DNA of 64,000 nt from Nymphaea colorata (lineage: Eukaryota; Streptophyta; Magnoliopsida; Nymphaeales; Nymphaeaceae), in contig NW_022204507.1 in assembly GCF_008831285.2 (NCBI RefSeq), positions 868,001-932,000 of the forward strand. The letters run 5' to 3'. Below, in pieces: positions 1-10,920 of this stretch. The position numbers and the translations under genes were made by a program. Each line of letters starts with the position of its first letter. Within the stretch, counting starts at the first letter, position 1. The notes beneath the pieces are model-generated. The model made no database searches and was not told where the DNA came from. It was given only the letters and a program-made list of their open reading frames with translations.

Positions 1-898
1 GTGAAAATTTTAGCTCAAGTAGCATTCTTCCAATAGTTGTCGTGATGGTTAGGCTGTTTTGCGCAGTAGAGTCACGTAAAGAATAATGATAGTGGCAAAA
101 TTTTATGGGCTAAGAACTAGAATATAAATGAAAAGAAAATTTATGAAAACAAATGAGGTAATAAAATGTCTGATTTTTCTGATAGATTGGATTTGTTGTT
201 TAAAACACCGCAATCATTGTTGATAAAAATGTGGATCATATTTTATGCGATAGGAAAATATCAACTGAATCATTTGGTAGCATAAAGTTTGATTGGCCAT
301 TGGAATGGAGGTCTTAACAGTATCGAACCAGAACAGAACATAGCAACTCTTTTCTTAAAAGTATTTAGTTCATAGGAAGCCTGGACCGGTGATCCCGGTA
401 CTACAGGGATATAGCTTTAAGGATTCACCGGTATAGCCATACTCCACCGGTGACAGCAATCGCCGGTACTCTTGCTCTCACTACGATAGTGTGGCTGCGT
501 CGAGGATCGCAGCTATAGCGGTGTCCAAGGTCACCGGATTAGGACACAGCAATAGAACCAACCAGGGGCAGAGGGAGGGGAGGGCTCACCTAGGCCATGA
601 CCCACCCCAGCCAATTGAAACAAAAAAAAATTACATTGATTTTTTTTTTGTTTTTTGGTTACGCATGTATTGTTTGGATTCAGGTTCACCCTACTAAAAT
701 CCAGAAGTTGGACAGTTTGGCTTACCCCTCAAAAAAATCCTGGCTCTGCCATTAGAGCTGATCAATGGCTCCAATATAGGCTTTTGCTGGTGATAATATC
801 CACAAAGGCTATGCCGTTGTGAATGTATACTGGTGAGGCGCCGATGATGGTTCTCCTACAGGTCTTTCAAGAAGAAAATCCATAAACTTAGATTCTCG

Positions 899-950
899 AT
901 TACCGCTTGGAGTTGCCAGGCTCCATTACCGCTTGGAGTTGCCAGGCAGC
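899..950. repeat. Short tandem duplication, unit about 25 bp
   Basis: The unit ATTACCGCTTGGAGTTGCC occurs twice back to back, with slightly different junction bases. It lies in the dispersed-repeat flank and has no coding context. Confidence 0.8.
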
Positions 951-1209
951 TGAAGCTATAACTGTGTTAATCGATATGATCAACAAACTTTTGATGCATC
1001 ATTTTGCTCTTTCTTCTCTTTGGAAATAGTTGTTGATCACCATGTCAGAAAAAGAGATTCGTTTCTCTGGTCTATAAACTTTTGAGCTTAGAAGGTTATT
1101 TCCATTACCAACATTTTTGTCAGGTCGAACATTTGCACAATCTGGCCGGTTGTTAACTTTATTTCACTTGCTGTAGTGACTCCTTGACATCGTTCTCATC
1201 CAGTGGTTA

Positions 1210-1731
1210 TTGTTGAAAAATCTCCACATTTTTGCTTAATCTTGATCCAAAAATTTTTTGGCAGGCTCGTCTGCTATTCTGCAAGTCAATTTGAGGCACA
1301 TTTCTTTTCTACTTCCATGCCTGTTCTGTTAGTTTTGCTGACAATGCATGCATGTGTCTTGACTCTTCTCGATGTTTGTTTGTTCTACTCATGGAGTTGG
1401 TTACATGTTTTCTTTAACTCAATGAGGAGTTCAACGCTGGCTTTGGGTCTCATTGCTCGATACTACCCATACTACCAGAGGTAAATCTGCTCTTTCAATT
1501 TTCTCAGTCTTACAAACAGTATTCTCATTTTCCCCAAAAAAATAAAACAAAAGAAGAGGAAATGAAGTTTGTGAACAGTGCATCAGTTAGCATCATTGAC
1601 CTGTCTGATGTTGAAAAATCTCCATATTTTTGCTTCATCTTGATCCAAAAAATTTTTGGCAGGCTCGTCTGCTATTCTGCAAGTCAAGTTGAGGCACACT
1701 TCTTTTCTGCTTCCATGCATGTTCTGTTAGA
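1210..1731 (+). repeat. Two direct copies of a ~120-bp block
   Basis: The block at about 1210-1332 recurs at about 1610-1731 with only scattered differences. Both copies begin GTTGAAAAATCTCCA, pass through GGCAGGCTCGTCTGCTATTC and end near TTCTGTTAG. The copies are about 400 bp apart in the same orientation. A short open frame covers the first copy (1203-1484), but I do not regard it as a gene. A local duplication is the simplest reading. Confidence 0.85.
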
Positions 1732-2624
1732 GCCATAGATTTTCTGACAACTAAATAATTTGGTTTACAAACTTGATGCTTTGTTATAAAACATCCAATT
1801 TATTGTTATTGGATGCATCATGTAGTGTGTAGGTCAGTGACACCCTCATTGACATGCTTGCTCAGGACAACCAATTACCTAAACCAAATTTGGAATTATC
1901 CATTGTAAACCATGTCTGCACCTCAGTTAACAGTACCCTAACCATGCTTAATCATGAAATGTTGGAATATTCATTATGAGTTATAGCCCTCTTGGGTCCG
2001 AGCCTAACTCAAACCATGTTTGGTCTGTAACCTAAATGACACGCTGGGATCATCTTAGCTAATAAGTTCGAGCTCCCATGAAATGATAAAGAATACACGA
2101 GATATGACAGACGCAGTTGCATATTAAAATAAATTTTTTTTTGTGATGTTTGATATGAGTGCATATATTGGTCTGAGTATCACAAGGCAAGAACAGAGGT
2201 GAAACGGTAATTTATCAAGAACTCTGATCGCCGGATAGGAAGATTGAACTACGCTACGACATTTGTTTACTTCAGATTTAAGATCCGTGAATTTGATCCG
2301 ACGTGATATGGCAAAAGATCAACAATAAAATTTAAGGTTCACCAAACTAAGGGCCTTAGATCTGAATGAAATATTTTGTTTATATTTTTTCACCGACTTA
2401 AGAAAACACGAAGGACGATCTGTTCTTATTAAATTCATGGATGTGAGGATTTAAAATCATGGCCAATCAAACGTCCGCTAAAAAGTGTGAAGTTGTCCAT
2501 GATGTCATCGGAGTGTCATGCGAAAAAATTCAAGATTCGTATTTGAACGGTAGAAAGAAGGAAGAAGATTTGTTTTAACGCTTACCTTACCAAGACAACG
2601 GGGCACGTAGAGGTGGGGGAGGAC

Positions 2625-3100
2625 TGTAAGATCATTTGGTGGGCCGGCATATGTCTATGAGGAATTTCAGACATTATGGCTGTCTTAACGTAAATATCCG
2701 CTTAAGTGATTGCATTTTGGGATATTACGTCATTTTAGATGGTATGAGGTAATTTTGAAATGTATAGATACCAGTACGGAATTACGGACTCTTTGATGGG
2801 TGGAATCCGTAATTGTCCTTATTATAAAATGGTAGTGGTCCCTAGGGTCGTGCAAGGGTTGCCTGAAACATTGGTTTCTAGGGTTTTCCTCTTCCCCATC
2901 TGAGAGAGACCTCAAGCGCGCCGCACGTACCCTGGAAGACCCTACTGCGATCTTCCCGTGCACCAGTTCAGATGGATTCAGGTACGCTTCCGCTTTCAGT
3001 TTAAGGTTTCGTTTATTTCAATTATTTAACATGAGCATGATCCTGTTTTAGGGTATATACGTTCGGTTTTGTATATGCGTTATGGGGAGAAATCCCATCA
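2625..3100 (+). repeat. Copia-A 5' LTR
   Basis: It starts TGTAAGATC and ends ATCCCATCA, matching 8079-8554 almost base for base. A TATA-like TATAAAAT at 2823-2830 is a candidate transcription start signal for the element. The short minus-strand open frame at 2730-2963 recurs in the other LTR (8184-8417) and is a by-product of LTR sequence. Confidence 0.95.
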
Positions 3101-3102
3101 TT

Positions 3103-3114
3103 TGGTATCAGAGC
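3103..3114 (+). other. Copia-A primer binding site
   Basis: TGGTATCAGAGC lies 2 nt after the 5' LTR. In plant LTR retrotransposons this sequence pairs with the 3' end of initiator methionine tRNA and primes minus-strand DNA synthesis. Confidence 0.9.
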
Positions 3115-3219
3115 CTATGCTCGTTGTTGAATCGTTGATTTTTTGGCGTTCTTCCCATGTGGATGTTCCTTTTCTTCGACTGCAATTTTGGTTTTCAAAA
3201 AAAAAAAAATTTGGGTTGA

Positions 3220-3940
3220 GGGTGTGCGACGGAAGCCGTCGGGCTTCCGTTGCAGCATCAGGAGGACGAGGCATGGGCAAGGGGACGGCCGAATCGGCGG
3301 GCGTCCGTCGCCGGTAGGCGACGGCAGGCTTCCGGCAATCGTGAGGAAACCCCGACGGCAGCCACCCACGCTGTGGGTGGCTTGCGGTGCCCTCTGCGCC
3401 TCAGATGCAACCGTAAGGGAAGGAACAAGGGAAAACGGCGGCAGACAGGGCGATGGCCGGTCAAAGGCCTGCCGGTGACTTTCCTGTCGCCAGACGGGGC
3501 CGTGCGACCCTTAGGCGCCCACCCACGGTCTCCGGCGTGCCACCGGTGGCTTCGTCGCCGCTGCAACACACAAAATCGGTAAGAAAAAGGGCAAGATTAA
3601 CAAGAGGGGAAACCGGCCAGTATCGGCCGGTTTCCGGTGTGCGTCGGCCGGCCATCGTGGCGGCCGACGTCCGGCGACGCTGGCGGCACCCACCGGCGGC
3701 CACCCACGGTGTTGGGTGGCCCGCCGGTGGAGCTTCACCGCCCGCCTGCCGTTCGGCAGGCGAGCGGTGGAGACGACGCCTGCGACCGCTCGCGCGGTCA
3801 AGCGGGCGAGGTCGGGTCTTGCAGACCCGATCCGGATCCATCAGATTTAAAAAAAAAAAAAATCATTTTGCCGCCCGCCCGCGCCTCGCAGTTAAAAGAT
3901 TTTGGACCGGGTCGGGGCCGGCAGGACCCGACCCGTATCC
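3220..3940 (+). other. GC-rich leader block of Copia-A
   Basis: This untranslated leader is strikingly GC-rich compared with the AT-rich surroundings. It contains many CGGCC and GCCGG words and the repeated phrase GCCACCCACG (near 3361 and 3698). Two poly(A) runs, near 3198 and 3849, flank it. Open frames occur on both strands and in several phases, as expected from few stop codons in GC-rich DNA. They show no protein domain, so I do not call them genes. Confidence 0.7.
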
Positions 3941-3954
3941 ATACGGCCTGGTTT

Positions 3955-4395
3955 TAAAACTCGAACCGGTTCATTCGGTTTCAGACCGGTTCAATACGAT
4001 TCAGAATCGATTCGGTCCGATTCAGACCGGTTCAGACCTTCTAGGGACCGGTTCGAACCTTTCAGATCCGATTCGAACCATTTGGGGACCGGTTCATTCA
4101 TTTCAGAACCGATTCGAACCATTTTCGAACCGATTCAGGGCTTTTCGGAACCGGTTCATTCAGTTTTGGAACCGATTCTAGCATTTCAGAACCAATTAAG
4201 TTGATTTTTGAACTGATTCGGGCATTTTCAGACCGGTTCACTGGATATTTAGACTGATTCAGGGCTTTTCAGACCGGTTCATTGAGTTCTGGAACCGTTT
4301 TTAGCCAATTTTAACCGGTTCAGTGGGTTTTAGAACCGATACGGTCTAATTTTGAACGGTTCGTCCAATTTTTTGACCCGTTCAACCATATGTAG
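3955..4395 (+). repeat. Degenerate ACCGGTTC/GATTC array in Copia-A leader
   Basis: About 440 bp is built from variants of ACCGGTTCATTCA and AACCGATTC separated by T-rich spacers such as AGGGCTTTTCAG. More than a dozen units can be seen. Units become less regular toward 4400. A frame through the array reads as repeats rich in NRF and DRF, which is probably fortuitous. The position between primer site and gag suggests leader RNA structure or a slippage-derived expansion; function is not known. Confidence 0.85.
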
Positions 4396-5006
4396 GGCAT
4401 ACGTGTATGGTAATTTGGTTTATGCATCAGGTTTTGGATTCAATGAATGACAAATTTTGTATGTAAATTTTAATTCATGTATCATGTTTTGCATGTTATT
4501 AAAATTATGGGTGTACTTTAGATGAATGTTTGGATTATGAATTTTGTTCTTTGGCCATGTCTGTTGTTTGAAATGAGTACGTTTGTACTTTATGTCGCCA
4601 AAGTGACCTCTGTTGTACGAATTTGCTTGTTTTAAACATTAGATGATAGTATACTTGATCCATGCGGACAATGATCAGCCCAAAGGAAGATTGTTGTTTG
4701 GTCAGGTTTAAGTATACAGGGCAATGAATATGTGATAATTTTTTCAGGTTTCCATGTGAATAGCGAGTCAATCCAAAGATAGGCTCGTTGTTTGACAGAG
4801 TTAATTATCTATATTCATTGTTGACCAAGAATACCACTTGCAGTTAGTATTTCAATCCAAAATTGGATATTAACGTTGCACCGGTACCTTGTGATGGGAT
4901 TTAGGCCATTGTATTTAAATTCATTTATATTTGTTATTTCATTTTTGTACATGTTTTGATTGTGAGCATGCTTTGGTTTGTTCTTTGTACAGTGAGTTCT
5001 GCTTCC

Positions 5007-6005
5007 ATGATATCTGCAAATTTGAGTACTGTTCCTGAGTTAAATGGTTCGAATTTTAAGGACTGGAAAGAAACTGTTATGATTGTTCTGGGTTGTATGG
5101 ATCTAGACCTTGCATTTAGGGAGTTGTGCCCACCTCATCCAACAGATCAAAGTTCCCATGAGGATAAGCGGTACTTTGAACGGTGGGAACGCTCAAACCG
5201 CATGTGTCTAATGATCATGAAGAGATCAATCCCATAAAATTTTCGGGGCTCTATCACTGAAAAGGCTAGTGCCAAGGCGTTCCTTGAAGAGATTGAAAAA
5301 CGTTTTGCTAAAAATGAAAAGGCTGAAACAAGTACTCTTTTGAGTAAACTTGTGACGCTGAAGTACAAAAGTAAGGGGAACATACGGGAGCACATTATGG
5401 AAATGTCTCATCTTGCTTCAAAATTACAGGCGGTAGGTCTGAGGTTACCCGAAGACTTTATAGTGCATATGGTTCTTCTTTCTCTTCCACCACAGTTTGG
5501 ACAGTTTAAAGTTAGTTATAACTGTCAGAAGGAGAAATGGACTCTTAATGAGCTCATTTCGCACTGTGTGGAAGAAGAGGAGAGATTGAAGCATGATAGG
5601 ATAGAAAGTGCTCACTTGGCTACTACGCCTAAAAGTAAGAAAAGGAAGACTATTAAGGAAATTGCAGTTGATTATGCATCCATTAAGAAACAGAAGAAGC
5701 ATAAGGAAGGCAAATCAAGCTGCTTCTTTTGCAAGGATGAAGGTCATATGAAGAAGGATTGTACTAAGTATCACGCATGGCGTGAAAAGAAAGGTACGAT
5801 TCTTACTTTGGTTTGTTCTGAGGTTAATTTAATTTCAGTACCAAGGCACTTGTGGGTAGATTCGGTTGCTACTACTCACATAAGTGTTTCTGTGCAGGGC
5901 TGCCTAAATTGTCGGACGCCAATTGATGCTGAAAGATTCATCTATGAGGGCGATGACATGAAGGCGAAGATTGAAGCCATAGCAGTTTTTTTGAGTTATT
6001 GTTAA
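5007..6005 (+). pseudogene. gag-pro: Copia-A gag and protease, broken
   Basis: This frame encodes the capsid polyprotein, which packages element RNA, followed by the start of the aspartic protease. The likely start is the ATG at 5007, just before ISANLSTVPELNGSNF, a UBN2/gag-type N-terminus. An in-frame TAA at 5235-5237 interrupts gag; the same frame then continues to 6005. A CCHC zinc knuckle CFFCKDEGHMKKDC lies at 5721-5762 after a lysine-rich stretch. The protease motif at 5850-5885 reads LWVDSVATTHIS, where the family has DSGA, so Val replaces the flap-proximal Gly. The frame then degrades into noise. Identification as Copia gag-pro is firm. The broken frame and altered active site argue that it is inactive. 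Confidence 0.88.
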
Positions 6006-6294
6006 AGACTGGTTGTTATTTGAATTTGATAGAAACTTATGTAATACCGCTTTTTAGACGGAATTTGGTTGTTATTTCCTTACTGGTTGTTATTTCCTTA
6101 CTGAACAAATTTGGTTATTATTGTTCATTTGGAGGAAATAAATTTAAGTAGTTTCTGCATTCAAATTTGAATTCCACTGGTTCTTTGTCTAGTAGCGATA
6201 ACCTTTATTTGCTTGATACGGTTGCTTCATATAATGAAACCTTGCATGTTACGTTTAGTGGTACTAAAAGAAAATTAGCCAAAGAGAATTATGC

Positions 6295-6450
6295 TATGTT
6301 ATGACATTGGCGCTTAGGACATATCACTGAAAAGAGAATATGAAGACATATGTCAAAAGGAATTCTTGAGTCCCTTGATTTTGCAAACTTTAATGTCTGC
6401 ACTGAATGTATAAAGGGAAAAAGAACAAACATTAAGAGGTTATAAGTTAT
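6295..6450 (+). pseudogene. Copia-A integrase N-terminal remnant
   Basis: The translation HWRLGHIT at about 6305 and CTECIKGK near 6400 match the GAG-pre-integrase / HHCC zinc-binding module that precedes Copia integrase. Stops and frameshifts break it. Within 250 bp the sequence jumps to reverse transcriptase, so the DDE catalytic core has been deleted. Confidence 0.7.
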
Positions 6451-6654
6451 TTTTTATCCATTCAGTAAGTCTTTCTTTGAAAGGAAAACGCCCATTTCTT
6501 TGAGGATATTGAGTTTGGGAGGTGATCAGGTTATGAACATTGCTTTTGAAGAGGGACCTGAGTCCACTCTATTCAGAAGAAGGCAATGATGTCGATCTTC
6601 ATACTGAAGAACAAACTCAACAACCTCAAGAAAATTAAGTAGAGGTGTCACATA

Positions 6655-7678
6655 AGAAATCCATATATGGACTAAAGCAAGTTTTACAGTCAATGGTATT
6701 ACAAACTTCATCAAGTTATAGTTTCATTTGGTTTCGAAATTAATATAGTTGATGAATGTGTATACCAAAAGTTCAGTGGGGGCAAATTTATCTTTCTGGT
6801 TTTATATGTCGATGATATATTGTTGGTAAGTAATGATGTTGGCATATTACATGAAACTAAGATTTTTAGTCAACAAAGTTTGACATGAAGGATCTTGGTT
6901 GTGCATCTTTTGTATTGGGGATCCAAATATTTCGAGATCGTTCTCGGGGTATTCTTGGATCATCACAAAAGGCCTACATTGATAAGGTGCTTCAGCGATA
7001 TGACATGAAGGATTGTAAACCATGAAAGACTTCAGTTGCTAAAGGAGACAAGTTTAGTCTCAAACAGTGCCCTAAAAGTAAAATCGAATCTAAAGTAATG
7101 GAAATGATTCCCTATTTGTCTGTTGTGGGAAGCCTTATGTATGTTAAGGTTTGTACTCGTTTGGATATTGCATTTATCATTGGAATGTTAGGCAGATACT
7201 TAAGTGATTCTGGTATGGGTCATTGGAAAACAGCCAAAAGAGTTTTGAGGTACTTAAAAAGAACATAAGATTTTATGCTCACATACAGGAAGTCAGACCA
7301 GTGGGAGATCATTAGGTATTCAGATTCTGACTTTGCTGGGTGCCAAGATAATGACATTCAATCAGGTTTTGTGATTGCAGAATTTTGTCACGAGGCTGCG
7401 CATTATGTATGGTATAGAAATACCACTAAGGTTATTGTGTGACAATAATTCAGCAGTCATGTACTCTTATAACAACCACAATTTGTCAAAGTCGAAGCAC
7501 CTCGACATTAAGTTTTTGGACTGTTAAAGAGGGGATACAGAATGGTCAGGTGTCTTTAGAGCATATTGGGACAAACTCTATGATTGCGGATCCGCTTACC
7601 AAGGGTTTAACACATATGGTCTTTCACGAACATGTTGTTCATATGGGGGTGTTATCCTTGGATGATGTGCTGGTTTAG
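6655..7678 (+). pseudogene. pol: Copia-A reverse transcriptase and RNase H remnant
   Basis: IYGLKQVLQS at about 6661 is the conserved Copia RT segment, and YVDD (6805-6816, in LYVDDILLVSND) is the polymerase active-site motif. RNase H follows, with CDNNSAVMYSYN at about 7438 and a C-terminal stretch ending near 7678. Many stop codons and frameshifts interrupt the reading, and the N-terminal RT is missing. In an intact element these enzymes copy the RNA into DNA and degrade the RNA strand. Here they are dead. Confidence 0.85.
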
Positions 7679-8067
7679 TGGGAGTTTGTATTTTGTTTGC
7701 TCTTATATATGGACACATATTTAATTTTCTGCAGAATAAAGTTTAAAGTTCTTTGGTTCCATTCTGTGTTTATGTGTTAGGTTTTGATCTCCATAAGGTT
7801 TTAAAGTTGGACCAGTTGAGAATAGACATGTTGTAATCACATTACATGTAATTCTCATGCTATACATCCATATCAGATCTATGTCATTGATTATGTTAAC
7901 ATTTGTGATCATTGAAGGTTTAGCTAATTTTATTATAGCGAAAGCCGCTTTGGTTCTGTGTTGATATGGTCATGGACGAGATTGGTGAAAATGACGTTTA
8001 TAAGATAGCAATTATGAGCTCCTAAGGTTTTATGTAATGTCTGAATGTATTAAAACATATTTGGCCC

Positions 8068-8077
8068 AAGTGGGAGA
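8068..8077 (+). other. Copia-A polypurine tract
   Basis: AAGTGGGAGA lies just before the 3' LTR start at 8079. This is the usual plus-strand primer position and wording for plant Copia elements. Confidence 0.85.
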
Positions 8078-8078
8078 T

Positions 8079-8554
8079 TGTAAGATCATTTGGTGGGCCG
8101 GCATATGTCTATGAGGAATTTCAGACATTATGGCTGTCTTAACGTAAATATCCGCTTAAGTGATTGCATTTTGGGATATTACGTCATTTTAGATGGTATG
8201 GGGTAATTTTAAAATGTATAGATACCAGTACGGAATTACGGACTCTTTGATGGGTGGAATCCGTAATTGTCCTTATTATAAAATGGTAGTGGTCCCTGGG
8301 GTCGTGCAAGGGTTGTCTGAAACATTGGTTTCTAGGGTTTTCCTCTTCCCCATCTGAGAGAGACCTCAAGCGCGCCGCACGTACCCTGGAAGACCCTACT
8401 GCGATCTTCCCGTGCACCAGTTCAGATGGATTCAGGTATGCTTCCGCTTTCAGTTTAAGGTTTCGTTTATTTCAATGATTTAACATGAGCATGATCCTGT
8501 TTTAGGGTATATATGTTTGGTTTTGTATATGCGTTATGGGGAAAAATCCTATCA
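8079..8554 (+). repeat. Copia-A 3' LTR
   Basis: This is a 476-bp partner of 2625-3100 with only scattered substitutions. It ends ATCCTATCA and is followed by target duplication AGGAC at 8555-8559. Confidence 0.95.
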
Positions 8555-8761
8555 AGGACGTGCCCAGACATCCATGATCCATGTCCGCAAATCCCTTCTT
8601 AAAATAGGAGGGAAAGAATTATAGAAAAAGGACACCATCTCTGATCTCTGCTACCTTCCGCAGTACTCCACCGACTCACTTCATCCTCTTCCCCTCCCAC
8701 TCTTTACGAGAAACAGATGACCTACAAGAAGACACAGCGAAAAAGGTAAGGCCCGGATCGA

Positions 8762-9021
8762 GATTGGTCCAAGGCCCGTCGCATCCTCTATTCTTTGATC
8801 TCCCAATTCTCCTCCGTCCTCGACATCTGGTAACGTTCCGCTGACTCGGCATTCTTATTCTAAATTTTGTGTTGTTGTTGTTGTCGTTGATGTTGGGCGG
8901 CGGCGGTTCAGCAAGAGAGCGTACTGCTACAGCCAGTTGGAGCTTTACAAGCATGTGATAAAGGATTGGAATAGGGCGCCGGAGCTGCACCCGAACTGCG
9001 TGCAGGCTTACGTGCTTAATG
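8762..9021 (+). pseudogene. SRFR1-like TPR protein, two 5' exons of a broken gene
   Basis: The first exon piece (8762-8829) reads DWSKARRILYSLISQFSSVL and ends at donor GTAACG. An 82-bp intron (8830-8911) ends TTCAG. The second exon (8912-9021) encodes 36 residues, including CYSQLELYKHVIKDWNRA and QAYVLN, and ends at donor GTCAGT. The two join in phase through a split Cys codon. From family knowledge, the N-terminus of plant SRFR1 (SUPPRESSOR OF rps4-RLD1, a TPR regulator of effector-triggered immunity) contains very similar RDWSKA and QLELHKHVIKDCD segments. Upstream of 8762 the frame hits TAA at 8747 and seems shifted, and no next exon is recognisable. I read it as a pseudogene fragment, with Copia-A inserted about 200 bp upstream. 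An extensively rearranged live gene is less likely. Confidence 0.68.
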
Positions 9022-9728
9022 GTCAGTCCCCTTGCAGTTTGTTGATTTGTTTCTAGATTTTGATATTTTTGTAGGCTGAGCAAGGCCGATTCTATATGCT
9101 CGTGTATGAATTGCAATGCGGGTAGGGAAGTGCTCACAAATGGTCACTTCACTTGGATGGTGAGGTGGATGGGAAGCTTCACGGTCTACCGCTGGCGGAT
9201 GGGATTGTTTATGTGGCCGAAAAAATTGGATGCGAGAAGGAGGATTCATATTTACGTGGCCTCCATTTTTGTCCCTTGTGCTTTCGTCTTTGACGGTTTA
9301 ACCTTTCGTGTTTACTGGGCTGCCTTCTGTCCGAATGCAGGTATGTTTCGTTTGATGATTATCCTTACTGATATACTATACATTAGATTGATCACTTATC
9401 AATTCCAACTGAATTTATCATTGGTCAGAACATACTACGTTTAGATTAGGCAATCACGAAGACATGCAGTGAACTGGTTGGGGTACTTGGATTGCATTGT
9501 CAAGGGAGTGATTTAACTTAACATTTGGAGATCTAAACTCATGGTTGGGTTGCAAAATAACCAACTTAATGGAATGGATTGGTTAGTACTGGTACTTGAT
9601 TCATGGCATTTATAAATCCTGGGTTCGTTGATTCGTGGCAAATTTTTGCTCCAAACGTGTCTTCAATTTTCATGCTGGGTCCTGTTCTGAGGACCCTGGG
9701 CAATAATATATAGTTTTGACATTGCTTG

Positions 9729-9894
9729 GACACTTCTGTTTGGGATGCACATTGCCTAGTTGATGCAATCCATTGATGGTTGAAACCTATGAAGAAAACC
9801 ATCGACCAGGTGACACTTCTGTTTGGGATGCACATTGCCTAGTTGATGCAATCCATTGATGGTTGAAACCTATGAAGAAAACCATCGACCAGGT
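9729..9894 (+). repeat. Perfect 83-bp tandem duplication
   Basis: Units 9729-9811 and 9812-9894 appear identical. Both begin GACACTTCTGTTTGGGATGC and end CATCGACCAGGT. Identity implies a recent slippage or unequal-exchange event, or an assembly artefact. The first unit begins inside the dispersed repeat shared with 22100-22205. Confidence 0.92.
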
Positions 9895-10470
9895 GACAGA
9901 TTGTAAAGCGGCCTGTAAATGGAAGGTGAGTGGTTTATTATATCAGGATCAATAGCATGCATTTCTTTTGAGAATAATAGATTTGATGTTCACTTGCACC
10001 TCCAGGATGACTTTTTTATTTTTTGTTGTATTATAGCAGACTGCCTAGTAAAGAATGCTTGTGACACAGGACAATTGACATTCCTTAGAATGCCCAATTT
10101 AATCAATAGCCATACATACATTATGAATCCCCAAATTATTATTATGTTTTATTTCCTGAACTGTTTTGCCATTCTAAAAAGAATAATGCATTCCTGCTTG
10201 ATGTTTTTAGCCACATCTTTGAGAGGTACATTTGTTCATGGGTTCAGGAGATCAATTCATGCTCTTAAGAATGCTAGTAGAATTAGTCCATTGGTGGACA
10301 AAGGGCCTCAGACGTGTCTTGCAAAACAGTCATTTTAAATATTATATCCAACAACATGCATGTGCGATATAGACTTTTTTTTTTTGGTTTATTTTGTAGA
10401 AAACGAACGGGACAACAAAGCTGGAGGTAGAAACTGGAACTATATTGGTGCACTAGATGAATGGTTGAAG

Positions 10471-10472
<2 letters not shown>

Positions 10473-10510
<38 letters not shown>
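10473..10510. repeat. (TC)n microsatellite
   Basis: Nearly 40 bp of uninterrupted TC dinucleotides. Confidence 0.98.
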
Positions 10511-10515
<5 letters not shown>

Positions 10516-10637
10516 TGAAACACGCATGGCATTAGGATGTGGGCAATTGTAGAGACATGTTAAATTTTCCCTTGCACATCATATCAATTTCTAAAAGTTA
10601 ACTAATTCGGCATTCAAATTCTCAATGGTGCTTTTGA

Positions 10638-10912
10638 GGTGACCATATTTGAGTCATCTGATTTATTTGATTACCTAGCTCATAGTGGTTGCCATGGATT
10701 CTGAACACCTATCTATTTGCTTAACGAGTTCATAATAATTGTTGCTTACTGGTGTTATCCAATGCTTTAATCTGTTGCTGATAATACTGAACGCTTCTGA
10801 ATTTTGTGACAATATTTGAGCACTCTGATTTATTTGATTACCAAGCTCATAGTGGTTATCATGGATTCTAAACACCTGTCTATTTTCTTAAGGAGTTCAT
10901 AATAAATGTTGT
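10638..10912 (+). repeat. Imperfect direct duplication, spacing ~168 bp
   Basis: Copies at about 10638-10745 and 10806-10912 share GATTTATTTGATTACC, AGCTCATAGTGGTT and GAGTTCATAATAA with scattered differences. The second copy ends within ten bases of the Copia-B LTR at 10921. Confidence 0.85.
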
Positions 10913-10920
10913 TTAGTCAT

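Larger units (their letters stand above)
1..2619. other. Gene-free flank with dispersed repeats
   Basis: I see no convincing gene here. Open frames are short, and their residue composition does not look like protein. The stretch at 360-560 contains several ACCGGT and CCGGTA motifs like those at 21780-21910, 23990-24090 and 26930-27030. The stretch at 770-900 resembles 21780-21960, and 1835-1915 resembles 22026-22115. This flank therefore belongs to the same dispersed repeat family as the 22-kb region. The T- and A-rich runs near 608-650 and 1535-1560 carry no visible signal. Confidence 0.6.
2625..8554 (+). mobile_element. Copia-A: full-length Ty1/Copia LTR retrotransposon, defective
   Basis: Two LTRs of 476 bp (2625-3100 and 8079-8554) bound the element, and 5-bp target duplications AGGAC lie immediately outside (2620-2624 and 8555-8559). 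A primer binding site of the initiator-Met tRNA type follows the 5' LTR, and a purine tract precedes the 3' LTR. The domain order gag, protease, integrase remnant, reverse transcriptase, RNase H is that of Ty1/Copia. About 1.9 kb of leader separates the primer site from gag. Gag has an in-frame stop, the protease has lost its active-site Gly, and most of the integrase core and the N-terminal RT are deleted. It cannot be autonomous. The LTRs remain very similar, so insertion was not ancient. Confidence 0.95.
9022..10920. other. Gene-poor repeat region after the SRFR1-like exons
   Basis: A frame at 9106-9444 and other short frames show no domain I recognise. The stretch at 9645-9755 matches 22100-22205, so it is a copy of a dispersed repeat. 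A piece at about 10402-10470 reads NERDNKAGGRNWNYIGALDE between an AG and a GT, which could be a lost exon. I cannot identify it. A simple TC repeat and a local duplication fill much of the rest. Confidence 0.5.

Noticed and set aside
2730-2963. A 77-codon minus-strand frame repeated at 8184-8417
   Set aside because: The two occurrences are simply the two LTRs of Copia-A, and the translation has no recognisable domain.
3143-4204. Several overlapping open frames of 96-242 codons on both strands in the Copia-A leader
   Set aside because: They lie in GC-rich and repeat DNA where stops are rare, overlap on both strands in many phases, and show no domain; they sit in the leader of a retrotransposon.
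9729-9894. CRISPR-like array
   Set aside because: The two units are adjacent with no spacers, and nothing else in this eukaryotic DNA suggests a CRISPR system.
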